Below, one piece after another: positions 53,121 to 62,635 of a DNA stretch of 64,000 nucleotides. The position numbers were made by a program, and so were the translations under genes. Below the pieces are notes generated by a model. The model saw only the letters and a list, made by a program, of their open reading frames with translations, had not been told where the DNA came from and made no database searches. Numbering within the stretch: the stretch's first letter is position 1; each line of letters starts with the position of its first letter. Source of the DNA: Altericroceibacterium indicum (GTDB lineage: Bacteria; Pseudomonadota; Alphaproteobacteria; Sphingomonadales; Sphingomonadaceae); assembly GCF_009828105.1 (NCBI RefSeq), contig NZ_WTYQ01000003.1:186001-250000 (forward strand), in the 5' to 3' direction.

Positions 53121-54050
53121 GGGCTCCGCAGTCAGCTTCACAAAAACATCCTCCAGATCTGCTTCACGGGTGGAAACATCCTTGATCTGGAAGCCTTCAG
53201 CCTGAACAGCAGCCATGACCTGTCCGGCGGTCATCTCATCCTTATCATAAGCGATTTCCAGCATCCGCTCGGCGGGCGTCTCGCAGCGGATAAAGGCAGG
53301 ATTTTGTGGTAATGCCTCGATATCCTTATCCACGCTCAGAACAATGATCTTCTCGCGAACCATGCCAACCAACTCCCGAGTCGGTTTATTGGTGACCAAT
53401 TCACCATGATTGATAATCGCAATCCGTTCACACAGAGCTTCGGCTTCTTCGAGATAATGGGTGGTGAGCACCACTGTCACGCCTTCCGCGTTCAATTCGC
53501 CGACCAATTCCCAGAGTTGACGGCGCAATTCCACATCCACCCCGGCAGTCGGTTCATCGAGCACCAGAATCGGCGGTGAATGGACCATGGCTTTAGCGAT
53601 CAGCAGGCGGCGCTTCATCCCGCCAGAAAGCGAGCGCGCATAGGCATTGCGTTTATCTTCAAGGTGCACCGCGCGCAGCAACTCTTCAGACCGGCGGAGC
53701 GCTTTGGCCACGCCATACATGCCACCCTGATTTTCCAGCACTTCAAATGGCGTAAAAAAGGGATCGAAAACGATTTCCTGCGGGACGATGCCGATACTGG
53801 CCTTGGCATTGCGCGGGTTGCGATCAATGTCATGACCCCAGATGGACACTTCGCCCGAAGTCTTCATTACCAGCCCAGCCAGCGTATTGATAAGCGTGGA
53901 TTTGCCCGCGCCATTTGGCCCCAACAGACCAAAGATACCGCCTTCTGGCACATCAAAGCTGACGCCTTTCAGGGCCAGTTTGGGCGGAGAATTGCCCTGT
54001 CCGGCATATTCCTTGACAAGATTGCGGATAGAAATTGCTGCTTCGGTCAT
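53106..54050 (-). CDS. ABC transporter ATP-binding protein
   Basis: 314 residues. Walker A is GPNGAGKST, the signature LSGGMKRRLL, Walker B ILVLDEP and the H-loop LTTHYLEE. The C-terminal extension of about 90 residues is as in the CcmA/DrrA-like export type. No permease gene is next to it, so its partner is outside the window. ATG 54050 is used as the homology starts there, although the frame extends further. Confidence 0.92.
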   Translation of the reverse strand: MTEAAISIRNLVKEYAGQGNSPPKLALKGVSFDVPEGGIFGLLGPNGAGKSTLINTLAGLVMKTSGEVSIWGHDIDRNPRNAKASIGIVPQEIVFDPFFTPFEVLENQGGMYGVAKALRRSEELLRAVHLEDKRNAYARSLSGGMKRRLLIAKAMVHSPPILVLDEPTAGVDVELRRQLWELVGELNAEGVTVVLTTHYLEEAEALCERIAIINHGELVTNKPTRELVGMVREKIIVLSVDKDIEALPQNPAFIRCETPAERMLEIAYDKDEMTAGQVMAAVQAEGFQIKDVSTREADLEDVFVKLTAEPAGQS

Positions 54051-54183
54051 AGCAGCGTCTCTAGGCCGCAAAGGTGCGTTCGCCAAGCGCCTGTGTGGCC
54101 TACAACAGCGCAAGGGTAATTCGCACGTCGCCGATTGACTGCACATATTGCAGGAATCATCGCTTGGGGGTAAGCGCAGTGCC

Positions 54184-54444
54184 ATGACAGACGTGCCCGA
54201 AACAACCATGGTCGAAACCCGCCGCGTCTCTTGCGATGGTTCCGGCTCGATCCGCCCCGGCGCAGGATACAAGGCTTCTGCTTTGGGCCACCCGCGCGTT
54301 TTCCTGGAAATCGACGAGAAGGGCTATGTCGAATGCGGCTATTGCGATCGCCGCTTCGTGCTGAAAGGCAGCCCGGCAGAACATGGCATCCATGAACTTT
54401 CCGCCGGTGACCTTCCTGAACCCGGTGACGCCAGCGTCGCCTGA
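54184..54444 (+). CDS. zf-CHCC domain protein (NDUFS6-like)
   Basis: 86 residues. The motif C-x-H-x(14)-C-x2-C is seen: GHPRVFLEIDEKGYVECGYC. It matches the zinc-finger domain of the complex I accessory subunit NDUFS6, which occurs as a small protein in alphaproteobacteria. ATG 54184 is chosen as homology starts soon after. Confidence 0.85.
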   Translation: MTDVPETTMVETRRVSCDGSGSIRPGAGYKASALGHPRVFLEIDEKGYVECGYCDRRFVLKGSPAEHGIHELSAGDLPEPGDASVA

Positions 54445-54507
54445 GCGATCAAAGGCTGGTTGAACGCCAGCCTTTCAGGCTGCTGATCTTCACCCTATAT
54501 CATAGGG

Positions 54508-55932
54508 ATGAATCATGCAGACCCGCGCGCTTTCCTCTATGCAGATGATAAGCTGTCGCCCGAAGAGGCCCAGCGGCTTGCTTCGCAAACTCTCAGTTCT
54601 TGCGATGACGGGGAATTGTATCTCCAGTTTTCCGCCAGTGAGACTTTTGTTTTTGACGATGGTCGGCTGAAAACCTGCGATTATTCCCGCGATGCTGGTT
54701 TTGGCCTGCGCGGTGTCTCGGGCGAAACCACAGGCTTCGCCCATGCCAGCGATATCAGCGCCGCAGCCATTGCCAGAGCAGGCGAGACGTTGAAGCTGCT
54801 TGATCCGGCCAACGGTGATCGCCCACTTCCTCCGCGCGCGACCAACCGTCACCTCTATACCGATCAGTCGCCGCTCGATCTTGTGCCCTTTGCCGAAAAA
54901 GTCGCGCTGCTGGAAAAGATCGACACCGCCGCCCGTTCGCGTGATCCGCGTGTGGCGCAGGTTAGCGCATCGCTGGTCGGCAGTTGGAGCGTGATTGAAA
55001 TCGTCCGCCCCGATGGCTTCATCGGCATGGACATTCGCCCGCTTGTCCGGCTCAATGTCAGCATTGTGGCTGAAAGCAACGGCCGGCGCGAAAGCGGTAG
55101 TTTCGGCATGGGTGGCCGTTATCTTTATGACAGCTTGTTCCACGAAGCGAGCTGGAACCGGGCAATTGATGAAGCCTTGGCTCAAGCCACGATCAACCTT
55201 GAAAGTGTCGCTGCACCAGCCGGTGAAATGACTGTGCTGCTCGGCCCAGGCTGGCCGGGCATCTTGCTGCATGAAGCCATCGGGCACGGGCTGGAAGGCG
55301 ATTTCAACCGCAAGGGCACCAGCGCTTTTTCCGGCCGTGTGGGCGAACAAGTCGCCGCATCGGGTGTGACGGTGGTGGATGATGGCTCGATCCATGATCG
55401 CCGCGGCTCTCTCTCCATCGATGACGAGGGCACCCCGACTGGCGAAACCGTGCTGATCGAAGATGGTATTCTCAAAGGCTATATGCAGGACCGTCTCAAT
55501 GCACGGTTGATGGGCGTGGAGGCTACCGGCAATGGCCGCCGCCAATCCTATGCTCATGCGCCTATGCCAAGGATGACCAACACTTTCATGCGGCCCGGCC
55601 AGGATGACCCGGCAGAATTGCTCGCAGGGATGAAAGATGGCATCTTTGCCAAGAGCTTTGGCGGCGGGCAGGTGGACATTGTCTCCGGCAAATTCACCTT
55701 CTCCTGCACCGAAGCCTATAGAGTAGAAAACGGAAAGCTTAGTGCCCCGATCAAAGGCGCAACGCTGATTGGTGACGGACCATCAGTTCTCACCCGCGTA
55801 AAAGGCATCGGCAATGATCTGGCGCTGGATGAAGGTGTGGGCACATGCGGTAAAGGCGGGCAAAGCGTTCCGGCAGGTGTTGGTCAGCCGACATTATTAA
55901 TTGGGGGTCTGACTGTAGGTGGAACCGGTTGA
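54508..55932 (+). CDS. tldD: Metalloprotease TldD
   Basis: 474 residues, full length. The zinc-binding HEAIGH motif lies at residues 255-260 (HEAIGHGLEGD), with the third ligand Cys in FTFSCTEAYRVENG. TldD works with TldE/PmbA to degrade or mature peptides; no tldE is in the window. ATG 54508 is used as no better start is seen. Confidence 0.96.
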   Translation: MNHADPRAFLYADDKLSPEEAQRLASQTLSSCDDGELYLQFSASETFVFDDGRLKTCDYSRDAGFGLRGVSGETTGFAHASDISAAAIARAGETLKLLDPANGDRPLPPRATNRHLYTDQSPLDLVPFAEKVALLEKIDTAARSRDPRVAQVSASLVGSWSVIEIVRPDGFIGMDIRPLVRLNVSIVAESNGRRESGSFGMGGRYLYDSLFHEASWNRAIDEALAQATINLESVAAPAGEMTVLLGPGWPGILLHEAIGHGLEGDFNRKGTSAFSGRVGEQVAASGVTVVDDGSIHDRRGSLSIDDEGTPTGETVLIEDGILKGYMQDRLNARLMGVEATGNGRRQSYAHAPMPRMTNTFMRPGQDDPAELLAGMKDGIFAKSFGGGQVDIVSGKFTFSCTEAYRVENGKLSAPIKGATLIGDGPSVLTRVKGIGNDLALDEGVGTCGKGGQSVPAGVGQPTLLIGGLTVGGTG

Positions 55933-56004
55933 ACGTTTCGTCTTTCAGTCAGCACGTATTAACAGACAATAGTTAATATGTTGGCTTTCTTAGGAGGTTC
56001 ACCC

Positions 56005-56406
56005 ATGAAGAAGTTGATTCTTGCTCTCACTGGTGTCTCAATGGCGCTTTCCGGTACTATAGCTCATGCAGAAACGCGCGCTGAGAAGGGCCAGCAACAA
56101 CTTGCCAAAATGCTCGAAGGCCGGACGGCGGGTAAGCCCGTGACCTGCATTTCAACGCCGATCGATAGTCGTCTTCAGATCATCAATCAGACCGCTGTTG
56201 TCTATGATACGGGCAAAACGATTTATGTCGCCCGCCCTGATCGCCCTGAAGATCTCGACGATCGCGATATTTTCGTGTTCAAGCGTTTCGGTAGCCAATT
56301 GTGCCGCCAAGACGTCATCCGCACGGTTGACCGTAGCAGTGGTTTCCCAACCGGTTTCGTCTTTCTGAGCGATTTTGTACCCTATACCAAGACTGACTCG
56401 AAATAA
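56005..56406 (+). CDS. Secreted protein of unknown function
   Basis: 133 residues with a clear signal peptide ending near AHAE. The mature part has two cysteines (CIST and QLCRQ) that could form a disulfide. ATG 56005 has a perfect AGGAGG seven bases ahead. No known family; similar small secreted proteins are common in sphingomonads. Confidence 0.8.
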   Translation: MKKLILALTGVSMALSGTIAHAETRAEKGQQQLAKMLEGRTAGKPVTCISTPIDSRLQIINQTAVVYDTGKTIYVARPDRPEDLDDRDIFVFKRFGSQLCRQDVIRTVDRSSGFPTGFVFLSDFVPYTKTDSK

Positions 56407-56418
56407 GGAATAAGCTCC

Positions 56419-56973
56419 ATGGCCGCATCACAACGCCGCTGGGCGGCCGAACTGCTTCATTTCTGGTTTCACAGCCTTAAACCATCAGACTGGTTCATGC
56501 CCGGATCTGATGTGGACGACACATTGCGTGAGCGGTTCGAGAGCGATCTGTTGATGCTCTGGAACCGCCCGGCATCTGAATTTCTGGGTGATCCGCAGAC
56601 CGCTCTTGCAGCCGTGCTGTTGTTCGACCAAATCCCGCGCAATATCTATCGCGGTAGTCCCCGCGCCTTTGCGTTTGACCCATTGGCCCGAACGATTACG
56701 CGCAGCGCCCTATCGAGCGGCTATGATAAAGATCTAACCCGCCGCCAGAGCCAGTTTCTGGCCATGCCGCTCATGCATAGCGAATTTATCTCCGACCAAT
56801 TGTGGAGCAAGGAATATTTCACCCGGCTCGGGCAGAATTTTGGTCGCCCCTATGCCCTTGCACATTTCAAGATGATTGCCCGCTTTAGCCGTTTCCCGCA
56901 TCGCAACAAAGTTCTCGGCCGTAAAAGCAGTGCCGCAGAAAAGCGCGCCGTAAAAGCAGGTTTTGCCTGGTAG
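56419..56973 (+). CDS. DUF924 family protein
   Basis: 184 residues, all helical, DUF924 (PF06041): LHFWFHSLKPSDWF, AAVLLFDQIPRNIYRG and FARFSRFPHRNKVLGR-like ARFSRFPHRNKVLGR at the end. No known activity. It is 12 bases after the secreted protein gene and probably co-transcribed with it. Confidence 0.92.
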   Translation: MAASQRRWAAELLHFWFHSLKPSDWFMPGSDVDDTLRERFESDLLMLWNRPASEFLGDPQTALAAVLLFDQIPRNIYRGSPRAFAFDPLARTITRSALSSGYDKDLTRRQSQFLAMPLMHSEFISDQLWSKEYFTRLGQNFGRPYALAHFKMIARFSRFPHRNKVLGRKSSAAEKRAVKAGFAW

Positions 56974-57018
56974 GCACTCTCGCCACACTCATGACGAGGG
57001 TGTCTGAGAACATAGGGT

Positions 57019-57996
57019 TCAGGGTTTGAGCAGAATCTTTCCCGCCTTGCCCTTTTCACGTGCTGCTGTCGCCGCATCTGCAACCTCATCGAGCGAGAAT
57101 ATCTCTCCAGTTTGCAGCGTCACTGTCCCCTCTGCCAACAGTTCTACCAACTCCTTGATGAAGCCATGCAGACGCTGCGGCGGCATGGTTTCCAACATCT
57201 TTCCGAGCCAAAAACCCTTCACCACAGATTGCTTGAGAATCAGATCGTTGGGCGAAAGTTCAAGCGGTTCACCCGACATTGCACCAAAGCTCAAAAACAC
57301 ACCCTTATCGTCAATCAGATGCAGCATCTGGCCTGCAAGCTTGCCGCCCACACCGTCGATCACACCTTTGATTCTGTTGCCATCAAGAATCTCATGAACC
57401 CGGTCTTCCCAATCCTCTTTTTCCGTCGAAACCGCATTGGTGATGCCCAGTTCGTTCAGTTCATCAATGGCCGACTGGCGCCGCACCAGATTGATGACAC
57501 CGATTCCACGCGCCTTGCCAACCATAGACACAACTTTGGCCACGGCACCGGTTGCCGCGCTTTGCAGAATCCAGTCTCCCTCCTCAGCACCCAGCGCATC
57601 GATGGCAAATAGAGCACTCAGTGGCATGGAGAGCATTTGCGCAGCAGTCTTATCGCTAATCGCATCGGGGAGCGGCACGACATAGTCGGCCTTCACAGTG
57701 AAATATTCCGCCCAAGTGCCTTGCGTAAAGCTGGTCGCAATCCGCTGACCGATTTCAAACCCGCTCACACCTTCGCCCAGCGCATCCACGACGCCCATGG
57801 CTTCGCTGCCGCCAATGGCAGGCAGTTCCGGGCGGTAGCCATAGTTGCCTTCGACAAGAATCAGGTCATGATTATGAATCGATGCAAGACCGGTTTTAAT
57901 CCGCACCTCACCCTTGCCTGGCTCAGGCTTGTCAGCCTCTCCACAGGTCAGCACCTCACTTGGTTGGCCGAAAGATTCAAAAATAGCAGCTTTCAT
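57019..57996 (-). CDS. Zinc-free MDR-family NADPH:quinone oxidoreductase
   Basis: 325 residues, medium-chain reductase fold without the structural zinc cysteines. GroES-like domain to about residue 110 (IGGSEAMGVVDALGEGVS), then a Rossmann domain with SAATGAVAKVVSMVGKARG. It reduces quinones or enoyl substrates with NADPH. ATG 57996 is set by AAGGA. Divergent from the second TonB receptor; the operator at 58162 may affect both. Confidence 0.9.
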   Translation of the reverse strand: MKAAIFESFGQPSEVLTCGEADKPEPGKGEVRIKTGLASIHNHDLILVEGNYGYRPELPAIGGSEAMGVVDALGEGVSGFEIGQRIATSFTQGTWAEYFTVKADYVVPLPDAISDKTAAQMLSMPLSALFAIDALGAEEGDWILQSAATGAVAKVVSMVGKARGIGVINLVRRQSAIDELNELGITNAVSTEKEDWEDRVHEILDGNRIKGVIDGVGGKLAGQMLHLIDDKGVFLSFGAMSGEPLELSPNDLILKQSVVKGFWLGKMLETMPPQRLHGFIKELVELLAEGTVTLQTGEIFSLDEVADAATAAREKGKAGKILLKP

Positions 57997-58381
57997 AATC
58001 AATTCCTTTCGCTGCTAATATGAGTGGTATCCATTGCGGTTCCACCTCCAAGGATATGTGAGATTGCAGCCACCCTGATCCAATCAGCGGGATAGCCCAC
58101 AGCAACGACCCCTCACTGAAAAATTCAATAGGATTGACATGAATAAGTCTGAGTAATACTCATGATAACGTTATCATTATGGCCGCAACCGATGTTCGGT
58201 CTCTTTCAATACCCCAGAATAATGTAATTCATCATTTTTTAATGAAAATTTGAATTTTTTGAAACTTATTTCAGGAATTTAATCCTTATATTAAATAATG
58301 TTATATTGAATATAAATAATAAATAAGAATTGATTAATAATGTATTTTCCAAAATATATAATATAATCGGGAGATGGGATA
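57997..58381. promoter_or_regulatory. AT-rich leader of the second TonB receptor
   Basis: 385 bases. The right half (58210-58370) is extremely AT-rich and has no gene. It includes the operator at 58162-58177. Confidence 0.7.
58162..58177. promoter_or_regulatory. LacI-type operator, GATAACG class, second regulon
   Basis: ATGATAACGTTATCAT, a perfect 16-bp palindrome with central CG as in LacI-family sites. It lies 205 bases before the TonB receptor start. Confidence 0.8.
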
Positions 58382-61363
58382 ATGAGGGTAAAGATTTCAG
58401 CAGGGTCAGTGAATCGTCACGCCCGGCTTATGGTGACAGGCTCACTCACTGCAGCGATTGCGATGATGGCTTGTCCTTCTCATGCACAGGCACAATCGGC
58501 GCAAACAACATCACAGGCTGATCAACAGTCAGAAGCACCTTTTGCCGCGCCTGCCAGTGAGGGAACGCAAGACATCGTGGTGACCGGCTCACGGATCGTA
58601 TCCAGCGGATTTAACGCCCCCACTCCCACGACAGTGATCGGGGTGGATGAGATTGAAGCGAACGCGCAACCCAATATTTTCAATACGATCGCCCAGCTTC
58701 CATCGCTTCAGGGTTCAACCGGCTCAACCGTGAACACTTTCAGCACTTCGAGCGGACAACAAGGCCTGTCATCGTTCTCTTTGCGCGGGCTTGGTCCCAT
58801 TCGCACATTGACATTGCTTGATGGTCAACGTGTGGTCGGGGCCAATGTCACCGGCGTGCCGGATATCAGTCTGTTCCCGCAATTGCTGATCAAGCAGGTG
58901 GACGTGGTGAACGGCGGCGCATCCGCCTCTTATGGCTCAGACGCAGTCGGCGGGGTGGTCAACTTCATCACCGATACGCATTTTGAAGGCATCAAGGGCA
59001 ATGTTCAGGGCGGCATCACCACCTATGGCGATGACGAGCAATATCTGGTCCAGCTTGCTGCTGGTAAGAGCTTTCTCGATGGCCGTCTGCACGCAGTGCT
59101 AAGCGCTGAATATGGTGATGAAAAAGGCGTGGGTGGGGGCGACTTCGGCATCGGCCTTGCAGGCGGACGTGACTGGTTCCGTCAGTCCACATTGTTCAAC
59201 CGCAATGTCCTCAATGATGGGTCCCCCCAATATCTCTACCTCGATTACGCCCAGCCTTACAATTATACCAAATATGGGCTGATTACCGCAGGCCCCTTGC
59301 AGGGTACGGCCTTTGACCAGGCAGGCAATCCTTTTGCTTTTGAATATGGGTCAAACGGCACCCCTTCAGGCGATGCCGCAGGTTCGGTCAACGGGTGCTA
59401 TCCCGGCTTTTGCATTGGCGGTGATCTTTCAGGCAATGTCGATGCCGGCCGGTCGCTCCAGTCCGGCGTTAAGCGCCTCAACACTTACGGCCGTTTGGGC
59501 TTCGATTTCGCGCCGAATAATGAGATCTATGCGACCTTCAACATCGCGCAGGTGAAGACGCACAACCAGCCCGTTGGCGGCATGAACCGCCCGAACCTCA
59601 CCATCCAATGCAGCAATGCCTATCTACCCACATCGATTCAGCAGGAATGCGCAGATGCGGGAATTACCAGCTTCACCTATGGAACGAGCAACGCCATTCT
59701 TGGCAATACGCAAGTCCATACGGATCGCCGCCAATATCGCTTTGTCGGTGGCTTGAAAGGGGAAGTGCCGGTTTTCGGCTCTGACTGGAATTACGATTTC
59801 TATTACGAACACGGCACCAATTACACCGATGTCGACATCAGCAACATCATGCTTTCCCGCCGGTTTAATCAGGCCATTCAGGCGATTACTCTGGACGGAA
59901 CCATCGTCTGCGCTGATCCGGTGGCACGGGCCAATGGCTGCCAACCACTCAATATCTTTGGTGGGCAGACACCTTCACCTGCTGCGCTTGAATATATCAT
60001 GCCTAGCAACGGGCCTTATCAGCGCACTCGGCAGACGCAGGATGTCGCCAGCCTCAACTTTTCCGGCTCCCCACTGGACCTGTGGGCAGGCCCGCTATCC
60101 GTCGCCTTCGGTGCGGAATTCCGGCATGAATTCTATACGGTTTACGCCGACCCATACGGTGCCGGAGTATCGGAACGCACGCCCTACAACCAGGACTATC
60201 CTCAAGATCCGCTGCTGCTCGACAGTGGTAACAATTGGTATGCAGGCAACTATAAGAACGGTGAAGGTGCCTACAGCGTCAAGGAAGCATTCCTTGAACT
60301 CGACCTTCCCCTGTTTGACAATTCCGCAATCGGCCGCGCCAATGTCAATGCTGCTGGCCGCCTGACAGATTACAGCACTTCAGGCACAGTCACCGCCTGG
60401 AAAGTAGGCGGAACATGGGATCTTCCCATTGAAGGGCTACGCCTACGCGGCGTGACATCACGCGACGTGCGTGCGCCCAATCTGTCAGAATTATTCGCCG
60501 CCCCGGTAACCACGACGCTGCCAAACTTCTTTGACCCGTTCAATAATGTTAACGTTCTCGTGATCGCCAATCAGATCGGAAATACCGAACTGACACCGGA
60601 AATTGCGAGGAACACCACTTTCGGTGTGGCATTGGCGAATGCTCCTTGGTTGCCGGGTCTGAGCCTGTCGGTGGATTATTATAAGATCAAGCTAACCGAC
60701 ATGATCTCCAGCCTTGGCGCAGCCGATATCGTCAACCTTTGCTATGTCGGCGTCCTGCCTGATGCCTGTAGTGCGTTTAATCTCAACAATCAGAATGGCC
60801 CGAATTACGTAAACGTCCAGGCCTTCAACCTCGCGTCGATCAAGACGGAAGGCGTTGACATTGAAGCGAGCTATCGTTGGCAGCAACCGCTAGGGCTGGA
60901 TGGCACGCTCACCTTGCGTGCACTGGCGACACATATCCGCAAATTCGTCACTGACACAGGGATTCCGGGGACCATTCCGAACGACTCTGCCGGAGTCAAT
61001 CTGGGAAGCACACCGGACTGGAAATGGCTTGCGGTGCAGAGCTACTCGAACGACCTGTTCTCGCTCTATATGCAGGAACGCTGGTTCTCTGATGGTGTGC
61101 TGGGGAACAATTATGTCCAGTGTGATGCCGGAAGCTGCCCCGAATCTACCGTCAATCATCCAACCATCAATACCAACTTCATGGCCGGTGCTTTCTATCT
61201 GGATGTCGGCGGAAGCCTCAATGTCACTGATGGCGTGACCGCCTATTTTAAGGTCGACAATGTCTTCAACCGCGATCCGGAGCCGTCACCCTATTTCGTC
61301 AACCCCAATCTCTACGATGTATTGGGCCGGGTATTTCGTGCCGGAGTTCGGTTCAATTTCTGA
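58382..61363 (+). CDS. TonB-dependent outer-membrane receptor, second type
   Basis: 993 residues. Signal peptide, then a Gln/Ser/Ala-rich linker; TonB-box region TQDIVVTGSRIVSSG; plug with PNIFNTIAQLPSLQG, LRGLGPIRTLTLLDGQR and SYGSDAVGGVVNF; long barrel ending in aromatic Phe (VFRAGVRFNF). It is only distantly like the first receptor and belongs to the other large sphingomonad receptor type. GGGAGATGGGATA precedes the ATG. Ligand inferred as an oligosaccharide from the neighbouring LacI, hexuronate-type transporter and GH43. Confidence 0.94.
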   Translation: MRVKISAGSVNRHARLMVTGSLTAAIAMMACPSHAQAQSAQTTSQADQQSEAPFAAPASEGTQDIVVTGSRIVSSGFNAPTPTTVIGVDEIEANAQPNIFNTIAQLPSLQGSTGSTVNTFSTSSGQQGLSSFSLRGLGPIRTLTLLDGQRVVGANVTGVPDISLFPQLLIKQVDVVNGGASASYGSDAVGGVVNFITDTHFEGIKGNVQGGITTYGDDEQYLVQLAAGKSFLDGRLHAVLSAEYGDEKGVGGGDFGIGLAGGRDWFRQSTLFNRNVLNDGSPQYLYLDYAQPYNYTKYGLITAGPLQGTAFDQAGNPFAFEYGSNGTPSGDAAGSVNGCYPGFCIGGDLSGNVDAGRSLQSGVKRLNTYGRLGFDFAPNNEIYATFNIAQVKTHNQPVGGMNRPNLTIQCSNAYLPTSIQQECADAGITSFTYGTSNAILGNTQVHTDRRQYRFVGGLKGEVPVFGSDWNYDFYYEHGTNYTDVDISNIMLSRRFNQAIQAITLDGTIVCADPVARANGCQPLNIFGGQTPSPAALEYIMPSNGPYQRTRQTQDVASLNFSGSPLDLWAGPLSVAFGAEFRHEFYTVYADPYGAGVSERTPYNQDYPQDPLLLDSGNNWYAGNYKNGEGAYSVKEAFLELDLPLFDNSAIGRANVNAAGRLTDYSTSGTVTAWKVGGTWDLPIEGLRLRGVTSRDVRAPNLSELFAAPVTTTLPNFFDPFNNVNVLVIANQIGNTELTPEIARNTTFGVALANAPWLPGLSLSVDYYKIKLTDMISSLGAADIVNLCYVGVLPDACSAFNLNNQNGPNYVNVQAFNLASIKTEGVDIEASYRWQQPLGLDGTLTLRALATHIRKFVTDTGIPGTIPNDSAGVNLGSTPDWKWLAVQSYSNDLFSLYMQERWFSDGVLGNNYVQCDAGSCPESTVNHPTINTNFMAGAFYLDVGGSLNVTDGVTAYFKVDNVFNRDPEPSPYFVNPNLYDVLGRVFRAGVRFNF

Positions 61364-61391
61364 CCTGTGCCTCCTCCGCGCAGTGACGACT

Positions 61392-61428
61392 GGCCGGGAG
61401 GCGGTTTCGGCCGCCCTCCGGCCCTTTT
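61392..61428 (+). terminator. Terminator after the second TonB receptor
   Basis: GGCCGGGAGGCGG pairs with CCGCCCTCCGGCC (61411-61423) around TTTCGG, with one mismatch, and is followed by CTTTTCC. Confidence 0.82.
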
Positions 61429-61439
61429 CCGTAACCTGC

Positions 61440-62504
61440 TCAGCCGGTTACGGGCGCAGTGGACTGCCGTTCAATCAGTTCATGGGCGAAAACACATTTG
61501 GGATGGCGGGTTTTGGAACCTTTCCGCGAAGACTTGACCTCTTGGATCAACAACCGAAGAGCCTCCGCCGCCAGCGCCCGGACCGGCTGACGAATGGTGG
61601 TCAATGGTGGCCACAAGGTCACGGCTGCACTCGTGTCATCAAAGCCGACCACGGTGAGATCATCTGGCACGGACATATGCCGGCGATGCGCGACCGAAAC
61701 GACCGCAGCAGCCATGTCGTCACTACTCGCGAAAATAGCGGTTGGTGGCTTGGCCATATCCAGCAATTGCTCTCCGGCAACCAGCCCGGACATGTAGGTG
61801 AAATCGCCCTGAACCAGAACGGTTTCCACCCCGCCGGCTTCGCGCACAGCCTGATCGAAACCGGCGAGCCGTTCTTCACTGGCCGACTGGCTGGGGTTGC
61901 CGATGATGAAACCGATACGTCTGTGGCCCAGAGCAATCAGGTGCTGCGTCATATCATAAGCCGCTGCCCGGTCATCAATCCGTACCGATATCGCATCGCG
62001 CGCCGGACCACCGACAACCGCCATCGGCAATTTGGCCAGGCTGATCGGGTCGCGCACAGCCCGCGATTCCCCCATTGGCGGTGCCATAAGCACGCCGCCG
62101 ATCCCGGAAGCGATCAGGCGATCAATCGCATCGGGCGGCGGTGGCCTGCCATCCTGCCCGCCGAGCAAAAAGAGCTGCGCCCCCAGGACAGAGGCTTCTT
62201 CATACACGCCAATAAGAAAGTCATGCATGAAGGCTGCACTGGGATTGGAATAGATCACCCCAAGACGAATTTCCTGCGACGTTACCAGAGCGCGGGCAGC
62301 AACATTGGGCGTGTAATTCAGTTCACGGATAGCGTCTTTGACGGCCTTGCGCGTCTCATCGCGTACACTGGTGCTGCCATTAATAACGCGCGACACGGTC
62401 ATCGGCGATACGCCGGCCCGTTTCGCCACATCGATGACGGTTGCACCGCGCGGTTTGGACGGAGTGATGGTCAAATGTTCCCTTTCGCACTTGCTTCGCC
62501 GCAT
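61440..62504 (-). CDS. LacI-family repressor, second regulon
   Basis: 354 residues. DNA-binding domain VIDVAKRAGVSPMTVSRVIN with hinge NYTPNVAARALV, then the effector domain (LGHRRIGFIIGNPSQSAS, IFASSDDMAAAVVSVAHRRH). It resembles the first LacI in the effector domain. ATG 62504 lacks a good binding site; TTG 62474 follows AAAGGGAA and may be the true start. It is divergent from the MFS gene over the operator at 62608, so it probably binds it and regulates itself. Confidence 0.9.
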   Translation of the reverse strand: MRRSKCEREHLTITPSKPRGATVIDVAKRAGVSPMTVSRVINGSTSVRDETRKAVKDAIRELNYTPNVAARALVTSQEIRLGVIYSNPSAAFMHDFLIGVYEEASVLGAQLFLLGGQDGRPPPPDAIDRLIASGIGGVLMAPPMGESRAVRDPISLAKLPMAVVGGPARDAISVRIDDRAAAYDMTQHLIALGHRRIGFIIGNPSQSASEERLAGFDQAVREAGGVETVLVQGDFTYMSGLVAGEQLLDMAKPPTAIFASSDDMAAAVVSVAHRRHMSVPDDLTVVGFDDTSAAVTLWPPLTTIRQPVRALAAEALRLLIQEVKSSRKGSKTRHPKCVFAHELIERQSTAPVTG

Positions 62505-62607
62505 CTTGCCGCAGGGGTCACGCTTTGCAACACCCGTTATGAACCACGCAGATCGACACTCATCTATTCAGCCTGGCACCGGTATGCCAGCTCTGCCAGC
62601 ACATATT

Positions 62608-62620
62608 TGATAACGTTACC
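62608..62620. promoter_or_regulatory. LacI-type operator, GATAACG class
   Basis: TGATAACGTTACC, 16 bases upstream of the MFS start and overlapping its leader. Same class as 58162-58177. Confidence 0.8.
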
Positions 62621-62635
62621 GAGGGGTATACGCCG

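Noticed and set aside
54490-55557. 355-codon open frame on the minus strand
   Set aside because: Antisense to tldD, which has the full HEAIGH metalloprotease motif.
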